A stretch of DNA of 64,000 nt, taken from assembly GCA_934130935.1 (NCBI GenBank), contig CAKOYQ010000007.1, positions 12,988 through 76,987 of the forward strand, written 5' to 3'. Shown piece by piece: positions 47,847 through 57,375 of this stretch (position 1 is its first letter; each line of letters begins with the position of its first letter). Both the position numbers and the translations under genes were made by a program. Under the pieces are notes generated by a model. That model saw nothing but the letters and a program-made list of their open reading frames with translations. It had not been told where the DNA came from and did no database searches. The DNA is from an uncultured Clostridia bacterium (GTDB lineage Bacteria > Bacillota > Clostridia > TANB77 > CAG-508).

Positions 47847-47874
47847 AATAATGAGCTTGCAATGCTCATTATTT
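47847..47874. terminator. Terminator between the AraC-type remnant and the hydrolase operon
   Basis: AATAATGAGC and GCTCATTATT pair around an eight-base loop with T-runs on both sides. Confidence 0.75.
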
Positions 47875-47898
47875 TTATTATACAGTTTCTATTCTACA

Positions 47899-48550
47899 TT
47901 ATTTCTTTTTAATAGGTACCCATACTTCTGCGTAATATTTTTCATCCATAATTCCATTTTCATATTTAGATGGATCTGTATACATTTCTATATTATATCC
48001 TCCAGCTATTTCAAAGTCATTTGAATTAGGTAGCCATTCTTTAAATATTTTTTCATTTAGTTCTTGCATACTTTTAAATGATGGCCCATAGCAAGGAAAT
48101 ATAGCCCAAGTAAATTTTGGTATTTCTTTTACTACACAATTTGCTGGTATTTTCATACCTTCTTTATAATTGTCACAAATCATATATGTGAATTCATCAC
48201 ATTCCATGTCTCATCATAATTGACTCCATACATTGAGCAAATATCTTTGTTCCCACTCATATTAAATTCTTTCCATAATTTTGGCACCTCTTCATATGCA
48301 TTCTCATATTTAAATTTTCTTGATACTCCAACAACCTTAAAACTTTCCTTTTCTTCAATTCTATACTCCATAGTATATCCTCCCTTTAAATCTATATTTA
48401 TTTTTAGTGGTGCAAATTCTTTTATTGTTGCCCCATCTTTACGAACTGAAATCGGTGTAGAACCATGAAATCTTGTAAATGCTTTAGTAAAACTATCTGG
48501 TGAATCATAAGAATATTTTAAAGCTATATCTATTACCTTATTATTTTTTA
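47899..48550 (-). pseudogene. AraC-family regulator with GyrI-like domain, broken
   Basis: Starting near 48550 the second half of an AraC DNA-binding domain is readable (IDIALKYSYDSPDSFTKAFT, RFHGSTPISVRKDG). It runs into a GyrI-like effector domain (EEKESFKVVGVSRKFKYEN, WKEFNMSGNKDICSMYG). A frameshift near 48200 moves the rest (ECDEFTYMICDNYKEGMKIP, FTWAIFPCYGPS) to another frame. The first half of the helix-turn-helix region is gone. A ribosome site before the internal ATG at 48371 could allow a stand-alone effector-domain fragment. Confidence 0.8.
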
Positions 48551-48620
48551 TTCCCGGTTTTTTATATACTTTTTTGTCCGTGCTTTATATTTTCATTACC
48601 TCCATATTAAATATTTTGTT

Positions 48621-49730
48621 TTATTTTTCTATATATCCACTTGTCTTTTTTGTATACATATTATCTGTTATAGATTTATATCTTTCTCCGTCATAATCAT
48701 CTGTAAATCCATTATATGCCTTATATATTTCTCCTGTTTCTGTATCATAGACTCTCTCATATCCAAGTGTTGCATCACTTTGTTTTTGACTCATTATGTC
48801 ATAACTTGTACTTCTTTTTTCCCATGAGTCCATTATTCCATCTGAAATTTGATTACATATGTTTCTAACATTTTGGAAGTTTTTCATTACTGCATCTTGT
48901 TGACTATTAAACCCACTCATAAAAGTATCTGTAAATTCTACTGAAGACGCCACAGTATTTAAAGTTTCCTCCCAATCTACAAGCTCATCTTTTGGTGCTG
49001 TAACAAAAATAGCATCATATACATTTAAGTAATATATATCTATTTGCTTTCCTGAAATTACATTTTCTGGTACATAATATGGACCTGGATCATATACATA
49101 AGCTGTAAATAAACCTTCTGCTTCTTTTCCATTTTCATCTTTGAATGATGCTCTTAATATGTCCCCTCCAAGTGTTCCTGCTCCCAAGTTTTCAACAACT
49201 GTAAAGTCATTTAAAGTTGGGAACGTAAAAGCGGCAGTATTATTTAAAGGTCCTAAATCATTAAATATTTTGTAAAATCCCTCTGTTGTTTTATCTGCTA
49301 TCACTGATGTTTTTGCAAACATAGTATCTGGATAATATCTCTGTTGAAATGCTTTTGCTTCATCAGATTTATTATACCCCTCTGTTTTTAAGTTAAAAAA
49401 GAATTGATAAGTAGGTCTTTGTGGGTCATATGCTTTTATCGTATAATGTATGTAATCTCCTAAGACATCTACTTTCCATCCTTCTGGTAATTTCATTTTT
49501 ACTAAGCCATTATCAAAATCTGTATATTTAATAGCTTTAGTTTCACTTTCTTTTATTTTCACATCTGCTTTTTTCACTTCGTCTCCTACCTTTTCCACTT
49601 TATCATTAGCATTATTACTATTACCATTATTATTGTTATTTTTTATAAGCATTACCGATAGAACAATAATAATTATTACAGATACAATAGAAATTATCAT
49701 CCATATTTTATTTCTTTTGTTTTCTTCCAT
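48621..49730 (-). CDS. Membrane-anchored extracytoplasmic protein of unknown function
   Basis: This 369-residue protein has one amino-terminal membrane anchor (IWMIISIVSVIIIIVLSVML, residues 9-28), an Asn/Lys-rich linker and a large outer domain (about 70-369). That domain contains a PsbP-like opening (FDNGLVKMKLPEGWKVDVL) and a run of aromatic, Tyr-rich strands. There is no enzyme motif. It may be a surface lipoprotein-like sensor or binding protein. It stands alone, with a GGAG site and no clear partner. Confidence 0.65.
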   Translation of the reverse strand: MEENKRNKIWMIISIVSVIIIIVLSVMLIKNNNNNGNSNNANDKVEKVGDEVKKADVKIKESETKAIKYTDFDNGLVKMKLPEGWKVDVLGDYIHYTIKAYDPQRPTYQFFFNLKTEGYNKSDEAKAFQQRYYPDTMFAKTSVIADKTTEGFYKIFNDLGPLNNTAAFTFPTLNDFTVVENLGAGTLGGDILRASFKDENGKEAEGLFTAYVYDPGPYYVPENVISGKQIDIYYLNVYDAIFVTAPKDELVDWEETLNTVASSVEFTDTFMSGFNSQQDAVMKNFQNVRNICNQISDGIMDSWEKRSTSYDIMSQKQSDATLGYERVYDTETGEIYKAYNGFTDDYDGERYKSITDNMYTKKTSGYIEK

Positions 49731-49836
49731 ATTACGTTTTCTCCTTTTTCTCTAATTTATTTTTATTCTATCATAAGTATTAATTACTGTTATATTTTTT
49801 ACCAAATTTTCCGTGCCTATTTGGTAACATTTTTTG

Positions 49837-50040
49837 TTATATTTTGTTAAAAATCACTGTCTTTTCTTTCATAGATATTTTACTAACTTGATATCCATAA
49901 TTTTTTAATTCCTTTTTATAAGTTAAAAATGAATGGTCTATTTCAAATCCTAAAATACTTTTTATTTCTTCGTAAGTCAATATATAATTATCCTTTTGAT
50001 TTTCTTTTATATAATCCCATAATGGCTCATATTTACTCAT
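49837..50040 (-). CDS. Small 67-residue protein of unknown function
   Basis: The ATG at 50040 follows TAGGAGG by nine bases. The sequence (SKYEPLWDYIKENQKD, LTYEEIKSILGFEID) resembles a widespread small winged-helix-like family that I remember as DUF7662, with the usual pattern of a helix, an EEI turn and a closing strand. It may bind DNA or a protein partner. It has no operon neighbours. Confidence 0.6.
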   Translation of the reverse strand: MSKYEPLWDYIKENQKDNYILTYEEIKSILGFEIDHSFLTYKKELKNYGYQVSKISMKEKTVIFNKI

Positions 50041-50151
50041 CAATAAATACCTCCTATCTTTGATTTTTTATAAAAGGGCAATCTAAGCCATTATTCTGTA
50101 GCTTTAACAGTACAAAAAAAGCAAATATTCTCTGCTTCAGTGGTATGAACC

Positions 50152-50319
50152 TTATATATATTTTTTTATTAATCCATCTTTATTACAATATGCATATATT
50201 ATTCCTTTACCTTTTTTTAGGAATCTAGTTTCTACATTTTGTTCTAGATATAACTTCACAATTTCACATCTATTATTAGTAACATATGCAATAAATGAAA
50301 TATAATGGTCTTTTGTCAT
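50152..50319 (-). pseudogene. 55-residue fragment, possibly the end of a desulfoferrodoxin-like protein
   Basis: The reading frame encodes HYISFIAYVTNNRCEIVKLY and IIYAYCNKDGL, a pattern like the carboxy-terminal part of small desulfoferrodoxin/SOR-like or zinc-ribbon proteins of Clostridia. It starts at the end of the PAP2 gene with no ribosome site, so it looks like the tail of a gene whose front was deleted. Confidence 0.4.
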
Positions 50320-50320
50320 T

Positions 50321-50965
50321 TCATGTAATTGTTTCTATAAAAAATTTATTAACAGCACTTATGTATATAATTAAATATGATATTGATATAAGAAATCCCC
50401 CTAAAACATCACTTGTATAATGTACACCTAAATAGATTCTACTTATTCCAATAGAGCATATCAATATACTTAATAATATAATAGAAGTCCATTTAATATA
50501 TTTATTTTTAGCATATTTATAAATCAAATATATTAAGTATCCGTAAAAAGCCATACTTATCATAGAATGTCCTGATGGAAAACTATATCCTGTTTCTTCA
50601 ATTATTCTATATTCTGTTGGTCTAGGTCTTTGTAATATCCTTTTTAATAATTGATTTAATATTGTAATTATCACTAAATTTGAAAATATTGATAATCCAA
50701 TTTTTTTATTTCTTATTAATATAAATAAAGTAATTGTTAATGTTATTAAAAATATTGCCCCTCCAAAATTAGTAATAAACTTTACTATTGGTGTTGTAAA
50801 ATCAGATATTAAAAATCTTGACACTATCTTATAACCTATTATATCTCCATTCATTATCTCTTTATTAAATACATCTTCCGCTAGTGCAAAAAATCCAATT
50901 AAACCAATAAATAATATAATCCATTTTAAATTTTTTACAATAAATTCTTTTATTTTTTCTTTCAT
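50321..50965 (-). CDS. PAP2-family membrane phosphatase
   Basis: This 214-residue membrane protein has six hydrophobic segments and the three PAP2 motifs: KRILQRPRP (K-x6-RP), PSGHSM and SRIYLGVHYTSDVLGG (S-R-x5-H-x3-D). It probably dephosphorylates undecaprenyl pyrophosphate or a lipid phosphate on the outer face of the membrane, which also affects bacitracin tolerance. It has a GAGGT site. Confidence 0.92.
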   Translation of the reverse strand: MKEKIKEFIVKNLKWIILFIGLIGFFALAEDVFNKEIMNGDIIGYKIVSRFLISDFTTPIVKFITNFGGAIFLITLTITLFILIRNKKIGLSIFSNLVIITILNQLLKRILQRPRPTEYRIIEETGYSFPSGHSMISMAFYGYLIYLIYKYAKNKYIKWTSIILLSILICSIGISRIYLGVHYTSDVLGGFLISISYLIIYISAVNKFFIETIT

Positions 50966-50979
50966 CTTTACCTCTTTTA

Positions 50980-51610
50980 TTATTTAAAATTTGTTTCTTT
51001 AAACACTAATATAAAATTTGACCCTCTTCCTAATTCGCTTTCTAATTTAATCTCTGCACCATTTACGTTAGATATTGATTTTGCGATAGCAAGTCCAAGT
51101 CCTACTCCTCCAGTTTCTTTATTTCTTGATTTATCAACTCTATAAAACCTGTCAAATATATTTTCTTGTTCTTCTTTTGATATTCCTATTCCATTATCTT
51201 TTATATTTATGTACACGTTACCATTATTTTTTCTTGAATATATATCAATTTTACCATTTTTTTCTGTATACTTAATAGCATTATCGATAAAAATTCTAAT
51301 TAATTCTTTCCATTTACATTACTAATATCTGCTTCAATATAACATATTTCATTGCTACTACTACAAATAATTTTACCTGTTTCCATTAATTTAGTTTCCT
51401 CTATAATTTCATTTATTAGCTCTTGAACATTTATTTTTGTTTTCTTTAAATGCACTTCACCTATATCTGCTCTTGTAATATACAATAATTTAGATACTAA
51501 TTCATTCATATTTTTAGTTTCATTTTTTATAGCTTGTATTGATTTTGCTTATTAAATGATATTTCTAATCTTTCTATCATTTTATCAAATGAATCTGATA
51601 ATACTTTTAA
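50980..51610 (-). pseudogene. Histidine kinase remnant
   Basis: Pieces of the catalytic half remain in several frames: SDSFDKMIERLEISFN (linker), MNELVSKLLYITRADIGEV (dimerisation region) and the ATPase motifs DNGIGISKEEQENIFDRFYR and GGVGLGLAIAKSI. The membrane part and the phospho-His helix are missing and at least two frameshifts are present. Confidence 0.85.
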
Positions 51611-52127
51611 TTCTATATCTTTCCCTGTGTTTTTCATAAGATATTCTAAAAGTTCATATTTTTTTTTGGTTAATTCTATATTTTTATCATTTCTTGATAC
51701 TTGCTTTTTTTCTAAATCTAATTTTAAATCTACTACTTGTATTATTTTACTTTGATTTATTGCTTGTGATTTTCTCCTTAAAATCACTCTTATTCTTGCA
51801 AGTAATTCTTCTATTTCAAAAGGTTTTGTCAGATAGTCATCTGCTCCTATATCTAGCCCATTTACTTTATCTGTTATATCTCCTTTTGCTGTGAGCATTA
51901 TAATTGGAGTATGTTTTTTTATTCTTAATCTTCAACATACTTCCATTCCATTTATTTTAGGAAGCATAATATCTAAAAGTATAATATCATAATTGGTGTT
52001 TATGGCATTTTCATATCCTTACTCTCCATCATAACAGATGTCTACTTCATATCCTTCATGTTTTAATTCAAGGCTTATAAAATCTGCCATTTGTTTTTCA
52101 TCTTCTACAATTAATATTTTTGCCATT
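51610..52127 (-). pseudogene. OmpR-family response regulator with two nonsense codons and a truncated end
   Basis: Readable as [20 protein letters not shown] up to DGE-stop, then IILLDIMLPKINGMEVC-stop, then PIIMLTAKGDITDKVNGLDI and TKPFEIEELLARIRVILRR. The winged helix breaks off after LLEYLMKNTGKDIEL, where a deletion joins it in frame to the kinase linker region. The pair was once a normal two-component system like BceRS or VanRS. Confidence 0.88.
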
Positions 52128-52171
52128 TTCAAACCCTCCTTACGTATTATACTTTATTTTTTATTGTTTTT

Positions 52172-52627
52172 CTACTCTTTATTTTCTAATTTTCTCTTTG
52201 CAATTTCCTTATATATTTCGCAATTTTTCATAAGTTCTTTATGTGTTCCTATTCCTACAACTTTTCCGTCATTTAATACTACTATCTGCTTTGCATTCAT
52301 TATAGTATTTATCCTTTGTGCAATAATAATAACTGCTGAATCCTTCATTTCTTTTTCTAAAGCCTTTCTTAAATTTCTATCTGTTTTAAAGTCTAATGCT
52401 GAAAGACTGTCATCAAAAATATATAAATCCGCATTTTTACTTAATGCTCTTATTACTCTTACGCCTGTTATGTTTTCTCTTATTACTGCATACATCTTAT
52501 CAAGAAATTTTTGTAGTCTTTCAAATATTCTTGAGGCATATTTCGTTGCAAATACTGTCGCAATTAGAATAATTGTAAATAATATTAATTTTTTATATGG
52601 TTTTATAAAATGTAAAATTGTTTTCAT
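52172..52627 (-). pseudogene. ABC multidrug exporter reduced by large in-frame deletions
   Basis: The 151-residue open frame joins the first membrane helices (LILFTIILIATVFATKYASR), the intracellular coupling loop (MYAVIRENITGVRVIRAL) and the end of the ATPase (ADLYIFDDSLSALDFKTD, VVLNDGKVVGIGTHKELM). About 430 residues, including Walker A and the signature, are gone, yet the frame is kept. It overlaps the MarR-type remnant by three bases. Confidence 0.85.
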
Positions 52628-52906
52628 ACTTTTTTATCATTTCCTTTCTTATTTTCTAGTCGAATCTTTATCTCGTTTTCCATACTCTCTAATAAATACT
52701 CAAATGCCTCTATAAATTTTATTGAATATTTTTCTAATGTTTTTTCCATTGCTATTTTTTCAATATCTTTAAGCTCTCCTGTTATTTCTTCAGCACATAT
52801 TTTTCCTCTTTCTGTTAATGCTAAATTTTTTTCTTTTAAATTTTCTCCATTTTCAAATATAATTAAACCTTTTTCTTTTAATTCTTTTACTATTGTGTTG
52901 ATAGTT
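52624..52906 (-). pseudogene. MarR-family regulator, carboxy-terminal remnant
   Basis: About 93 codons remain: the recognition helix and wing (TINTIVKELKEKGLIIFENG, ALTERGKICAEEI) and the dimerisation helix. The front half is replaced by a stop codon. Such regulators typically control the adjacent ABC exporter genes, now also broken. Confidence 0.75.
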
Positions 52907-52965
52907 TAGTAAGAAATAGAACTATTGTCAATACATTCTTTATAAATTTTTATTTATTATCACGA

Positions 52966-52994
52966 TTGATTATTTATGTATGATGTGTTATAGT
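52966..52994 (+). promoter_or_regulatory. Promoter of the Ham1/RdgB gene
   Basis: TTGATT (52966-52971), 17-base spacer ending in TGT, TATAGT (52989-52994), followed by a 50-base leader and AAGGAGG. Confidence 0.6.
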
Positions 52995-53049
52995 CTTACT
53001 ATGTCTTTAAGACATGTTAAAAATATTACTATTTTAAGGAGGAAAACAT

Positions 53050-53655
53050 ATGAAAACTATTGTTTTTGCAAGCTGGAATTCGAAAAAAGCTATTGAAATG
53101 CAGCGTATGACACCTGATGGGATTGAATTACTTTGTTTAAAAGATTTTCCTGAAGCAGCCAATATACCTCAAGCAGATGAGAATGGAACTACATTCTTAG
53201 AAAATGCCATAATCAAAGCAAAATACTGGGCAGAAAAAATCAATATGCCTGTACTTGCTGAAGATTCTGGTATTGTAATTGATGCATTAAATGGATACCC
53301 TGGTGTTTACACTAAACGTTGTATTGAAAAATTTCGCCCAGGTACAATTGTAAATGCTGATAAACCTGCTGAGCTATATCCTATTCTTCTTGAACTTATG
53401 AAAGAGAGTAGCTTTGCTGATACCACAGCTCACTGGATTTCAGCAATGGCATATATTGATTCTGACAGGACAATCCTTGCAGAAGAATCATTGAATGGCG
53501 ATATGTGTACATGTGCAGGAAAAAGAGAGTTTGGATTTGACCAGTATTTCAAAGCCAAAGGCTTTGGCAAAACTCTCTCTGAACTTTCTCCAGAGGAAAA
53601 GGACAAAATTGGCCCAAGAAAAAAAGCTTTTGAAAGCATCTTGAACCAACTCTAA
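53050..53655 (+). CDS. rdgB: Non-canonical purine NTP pyrophosphatase (Ham1/RdgB family)
   Basis: This 201-residue house-cleaning enzyme cleaves dITP, ITP and XTP. It begins VFASWNSKKAIEMQRM (the family's T-x-N-x-x-K motif is A-S-W-N-S-K-K) and has TFLENAIIKAKYWAE, LAEDSGIVIDALNGYPGV with the catalytic Asp, and the FGFDQYF and KAFESIL end motifs. It is on the plus strand with its own promoter and AAGGAGG site, richer in G+C than its surroundings, and lies among pseudogenes whose 3' ends abut it. It may be a late arrival; a second, ancestral copy could exist elsewhere. Confidence 0.85.
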   Translation: MKTIVFASWNSKKAIEMQRMTPDGIELLCLKDFPEAANIPQADENGTTFLENAIIKAKYWAEKINMPVLAEDSGIVIDALNGYPGVYTKRCIEKFRPGTIVNADKPAELYPILLELMKESSFADTTAHWISAMAYIDSDRTILAEESLNGDMCTCAGKREFGFDQYFKAKGFGKTLSELSPEEKDKIGPRKKAFESILNQL

Positions 53656-53714
53656 TTGTTCTAAAAAACAGCCTCTCTTTAAAAAGTTCTCGGTATTTTT
53701 TCTTTGTATGTTCT

Positions 53715-54313
53715 TTTGCGGTATCAATAATTCCATATTTAATACAATCATTTATTCTTTCTTTATCTTTCATACCATAATTAAAAGATAATATAGAAAT
53801 TATAGTATTAGATAGTCCAAATGCTGAGAATAATGCTATTTGTTGAATTTTATAGTATATTCCAAATGAACCAACTAGAATTGTAAGATCTGCTTTTGCT
53901 CCTCCTAATATCGCATTCATTCCCGCCATCATAACAGATAATAATGCTTGCATAATTGCAGCAGAAATTCCTATTTTATATATTCCTTTAATTATACCAA
54001 TATCAGGCTTAATATATTTTAAATTTCCATTTATTTCTTTGTTTTTTGTATAGTGGAAAAACATTGCTACGAATAAAGAAATAAAACATTCTGAGCCAAA
54101 TAAACCAAATAGCAAAAATACTATAAATATACATATACTTAAAAATATTCCATTTCCAGCTACTTTGTTTGCTTTCTCTTTTTTTTCTCCTAAACTTTTA
54201 GATAATAATGCGTTTAATCCTATTCCTGTTCCCACTCCTATTGCTATAATTAAAATTTGAATTGGAAAAGCTAATGTTAATGCTTGATTTGCAATAGCTC
54301 CCTTTTTACACAC
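53715..54313 (-). pseudogene. MATE-family efflux protein, truncated at both ends
   Basis: The readable part has LAFPIQILIIAIGVGTGIGL, LLSKSLGEKKEKANKVAGN, QALLSVMMAGMNAILGGAKA and FGLSNTIISILSFNYGMKDK. The first helix, a segment near residue 80 and the last third of the protein are missing. Beyond 53715 the frame continues into the antisense strand of the Ham1/RdgB gene and encodes nothing recognisable. Confidence 0.8.
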
Positions 54314-54340
54314 TCCTTCTATTTTTTGAGCAAAAAAATA

Positions 54341-54371
54341 ACGTAAGTCCTTTTCTCTGGACTTACGCTTT
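54341..54371 (-). terminator. Terminator after the metallo-hydrolase gene
   Basis: CGTAAGTCC and GGACTTACG pair around a seven-base loop on the minus strand and are followed by TTATTTTTTTG. Confidence 0.8.
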
Positions 54372-54506
54372 CGCTACTCGATATAGTTATTTTAATATAT
54401 TTTTTTAATTTTTGCAATAATTTTTTGCAAACTATTTTGTTATAAATTATAACTTGTAATTTTTTGTGTTATCTCTCCATCATTTTCTGCATATTGCCAT
54501 ATTTTC

Positions 54507-55142
54507 TTATTTTTTCATTAAAATTATACCATTTATTATTGGATGTAATAATCTAATGAATTCTATTGCATCTTGTTCTGTTCCAACTACACTGCCATAA
54601 TGAATTGGCACTGCTATTTGTGGTTGTATTTCGTTTATTAATTGTGCTGCCTCTTTAAAATCCATTGTATAAGTTCCGCCAACTGGAACAAATGCAACAT
54701 CACATTTTACTTTTCTATTTTCTTTTGTTATGTCTGTATCTCCTGCAATATAATATCTAACATTATTTATTGTAATAATATAACCTACCCAGTTACTTTC
54801 TTTTGGATGGAATTTCTTGTTTACATTATATGCTGGTATTGTTTCAAATCTAATTCCTTGTACCATATATTCTTTATTTGGCTCTACTGCAATAATTGAG
54901 TTTTTATCTATTCCTTTTTTTAATAATTTTATTAACATTTCTTCTGGTATTACAATAGTTGTATTTTTATTTATAACTTTCTCTATGTCTTCTTCAGAAT
55001 AATGGTCATAATGATTATGTGTTATAAAAATAATATCTGCATCGTTATAATTTTTATCAATTTTAAATGGATCTATATAAATCACTTTATTTTTATTAAT
55101 TCTTATACTACTATGATATAAAACTTCTATATTCTCTAACAT
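54507..55142 (-). CDS. Metallo-beta-lactamase fold hydrolase (UlaG-like)
   Basis: This hydrolase of about 211 residues has the metal site THNHYDHYSEEDIE (H-x-H-x-D-H), the later ligands in YYIAGDTDITKE and the closing His in AVPIHYGSVVGTE. The group cleaves phosphodiesters, lactones or similar compounds; the substrate is not evident. The ATG at 55142 follows AAAGGAGG; the longer frame covers that site. It is followed by a terminator. Confidence 0.85.
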   Translation of the reverse strand: MLENIEVLYHSSIRINKNKVIYIDPFKIDKNYNDADIIFITHNHYDHYSEEDIEKVINKNTTIVIPEEMLIKLLKKGIDKNSIIAVEPNKEYMVQGIRFETIPAYNVNKKFHPKESNWVGYIITINNVRYYIAGDTDITKENRKVKCDVAFVPVGGTYTMDFKEAAQLINEIQPQIAVPIHYGSVVGTEQDAIEFIRLLHPIINGIILMKK

Positions 55143-55172
55143 AATATCCTCCTTTTTCAACTCCAATAAAAA

Positions 55173-55718
55173 TTATCTTTTACATATCTCTAATACTTTT
55201 TTCATGGTATTAGCTGTTCTTATTGTAATTTTATCCTTTATATTTGTACTTGCTGTTTTACTCCACCAATTTGATTTTCTATAGTTTTTTAAATCATAAG
55301 ACCAAAATATAGAATTATTATAGTCTTTTATTTTTTCAATATCTTCCTTTGGATTTCCAATAGCATTGTAAACATCTTCATACTTGATAGGAGGAATTAT
55401 AAAAATCAAATTATCATATATTTCTTTATTATCTGTTCCCCACCATTCTGGATTGTTACTTAATATATCTTCAAGTTCCAATTCACTTATAATAAAAATT
55501 GGTATTTCAAGATTAAACTTATTTTTTATAATTTTATAAATATCTTTCATTATAATTTCTTTGTTATCTGTGTTACATTCAAAAATAACATTACCACTAT
55601 TAAGATAAGTAATAACATTTTGATATTTATTATCTTGCAATTCTTTTTTTAATTCGCTCATTGAAATTTTATTTTTACCACTTATATTTATTCCTCTTAA
55701 TAATGCTATATATTTCAT
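55173..55718 (-). CDS. DUF1697-family protein
   Basis: This 181-residue protein has the typical opening YIALLRGINISGKNKISM, then YLNSGNVIFECNTDN and a closing NWWSKTASTNIKDKITIRTANT. DUF1697 proteins are widespread, small and of unknown function; the conserved RGINVGG-like loop may bind nucleotide or phosphate. It lies 30 bases upstream of the metallo-hydrolase start in the same direction. Confidence 0.88.
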   Translation of the reverse strand: MKYIALLRGINISGKNKISMSELKKELQDNKYQNVITYLNSGNVIFECNTDNKEIIMKDIYKIIKNKFNLEIPIFIISELELEDILSNNPEWWGTDNKEIYDNLIFIIPPIKYEDVYNAIGNPKEDIEKIKDYNNSIFWSYDLKNYRKSNWWSKTASTNIKDKITIRTANTMKKVLEICKR

Positions 55719-55733
55719 AATACATCACCCTTC

Positions 55734-55967
55734 CTATTTCTCAACAAATATAAATAATTCTTCAACAGACACATTGAAAACTTTTGCAATATCCATTGCA
55801 AGTCTCAAGGATGGATTATATCTACCGTTTTCCAAGCATACAATCGTTTCTCTTCTAACATTTACAAGTTCTGCTAATTCTGCCTGTTTCATTCCTACAC
55901 TCTCACGATATTCTTTTATAGATAACTGCTTGAATACATAATAAAGAATGAACAAATAAGCCACCAA
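55734..55967 (-). CDS. XRE-family DNA-binding protein with altered start
   Basis: This is a Cro/CI-type helix-turn-helix protein with a complete core ([45 protein letters not shown]) and an end typical of short clostridial XRE proteins ([10 protein letters not shown]). Its normal start is missing: upstream, a 31-residue membrane peptide ORF in another frame runs over the first codons. The likely history is a deletion joining a small membrane-protein gene to this regulator. Initiation might be at a TTG near 55967, so the gene is uncertain but may still be made. Confidence 0.6.
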   Translation of the reverse strand: MVAYLFILYYVFKQLSIKEYRESVGMKQAELAELVNVRRETIVCLENGRYNPSLRLAMDIAKVFNVSVEELFIFVEK

Positions 55968-55998
55968 TTAAGCCCATAATGCTAAAAATCAAATTCAT
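55903..55998 (-). pseudogene. 31-residue membrane peptide ORF fused out of frame to the XRE gene
   Basis: An ATG with a strong GAGGAGGG site begins a hydrophobic peptide ([19 protein letters not shown] and a short basic tail) that ends inside the XRE gene. Small membrane proteins commonly precede such regulators; this one is truncated. Confidence 0.45.
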
Positions 55999-56052
55999 AA
56001 TTTTCCCTCCTCGAATTACTATTGTTTTAGTAAACCGCTATCTTGTAATTTG

Positions 56053-56808
56053 TTAATTAATTTTATATGTAGCAGTTAAATACTTTTCGTTATCAGTATT
56101 TTCTTCTATATATAATGTTCTTTCATATTTAAGATTATTTTTATTTAAACATAAATCTATGAAGCATAAGAATATTCCAATATCAATTTGATTATAATAT
56201 TTAACCATATCTATTGGCATAATTCCTCTTTTTCCTTCTTTTCTATATCTATATACTTTAAGTTCATTTTTAGAAGCATCTACTACCCAAGGTTGAGTAT
56301 TACAAGCACTTGGTGCAAACCTTACAATATTTGCTATATCTAAATAATAGTCTCCATTCCATATTTCTTCAAGATTTTTTCTTTTACTTTTAAACATATC
56401 TTTTCTAAATTTATCTTCTGAATCTATTTTTGCTATTGCAATCATAATTACAAAGTCTAATCCCTCATATCGTTTTTCTTCTGGCTTACCAATTCCAAAC
56501 CATAGTGTTCCAATATTTTTTGATACAAGATATAAATCTAGTTGTTCTCCTAAATATCCTATATTTTGTAGATAATTATCTTTTCTTTCAGAGTAAAACA
56601 ATATGCAATATTCTTGTCCTCTTTTACATGTTGTTTTATCTTTTACTATTTTTACTTTTACATTAATACCAGCTACTAGTGGTTTTAGTTTATTAAACTC
56701 TTCTTCTATATCTTTTAATTCCTCTTCCGTAATATGTTCGTTACCAATATTTCTGAATAAATGGAATGATTTTCTTTTAAAAATCATATCATAAAGTTTG
56801 TCATGCAT
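56053..56808 (-). CDS. Nitroreductase-family protein (putative TM nitroreductase type)
   Basis: This 251-residue protein has FKRKSFHLFRNIGNEHITEEEL at the start (nitroreductase R-x-S-x-R/H-x-F), a middle YLVSKNIGTLWFGIGKPEE, and IVRFAPSACNTQPWVVDASKNELKVYR. These match the group with two partial FMN-binding halves. It should bind FMN and reduce nitro or quinone compounds. It has an AGGTGAT site and stands alone. Confidence 0.8.
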   Translation of the reverse strand: MHDKLYDMIFKRKSFHLFRNIGNEHITEEELKDIEEEFNKLKPLVAGINVKVKIVKDKTTCKRGQEYCILFYSERKDNYLQNIGYLGEQLDLYLVSKNIGTLWFGIGKPEEKRYEGLDFVIMIAIAKIDSEDKFRKDMFKSKRKNLEEIWNGDYYLDIANIVRFAPSACNTQPWVVDASKNELKVYRYRKEGKRGIMPIDMVKYYNQIDIGIFLCFIDLCLNKNNLKYERTLYIEENTDNEKYLTATYKIN

Positions 56809-56919
56809 TTAATCACCTCATAATTTCAATTTTAATATTATTATTTTCATAATTATTTGTATTTTATCATAATTGCTTAATATTTTCTATATTTCTTTTT
56901 AACATAAGAAAATATTAGA

Positions 56920-57309
56920 GGTAAAGATTGTTATTTCACTACATTTACAACTACTGAAAATTATAAAAAGACTTATATCGAATATAAACAAAACGGAGAC
57001 TCTTCTTGGAGCAATAATCAATATTGGAGTGGTACTATGTCTGAAAATGGTTGCGGTTAACTGCTCTTCCAATTATTTTAAGTGGATATAAATAGACCTA
57101 TTTTAGTTTGTGTATGGAATAAGCCTCATGATAATCTTTGGACTACAGCTTCTCACTATATGGTTTTACTTGCTGCTGATAATAAAGATATGGTATATAT
57201 TTCAAATCCCAATGGCGGAAAAAATGATAGCAAAAGTTCGGGTTGGTATAATTTTAAAGAAATAGTCCCTTATATTGCAAAAGCCCTATATAGAGAGAGT
57301 TATAATTAA
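56920..57309 (+). pseudogene. C39-like peptidase fragment, frameshifted and internally deleted
   Basis: Plus-strand remnants read YKKTYIEYKQNGDSSWSNNQ, then WSGTMSENGCG with the catalytic Cys directly followed by a stop. A one-base shift restores LTALPIILSGY. After a deletion, the second half (ILVCVWNKPHDNLWTTASHY, MVLLAADNKDMVYISNPNGG) includes the catalytic His. Relatives are extracellular C39-fold peptidases near bacteriocin or cell-wall genes. Confidence 0.75.
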
Positions 57310-57336
57310 AGAGGACTTTCTTACAGTCCCCTTTTT
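57310..57336. terminator. Terminator between the peptidase remnant and the BceRS-like genes
   Basis: GGACT and AGTCC pair within a slightly longer stem (GAGGACT...AGTCCCCTTTTT), with a T-run on the plus strand. Confidence 0.55.
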
Positions 57337-57375
57337 GTACTTCTATTTTGTATAATTTGTCTGTATAAGGTTTTT

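Noticed and set aside
53549..53714. Extending the MATE protein through to 53549
   Set aside because: Past 53715 the frame is antisense to the Ham1/RdgB gene and loses all MATE similarity; the true remnant stops before it.
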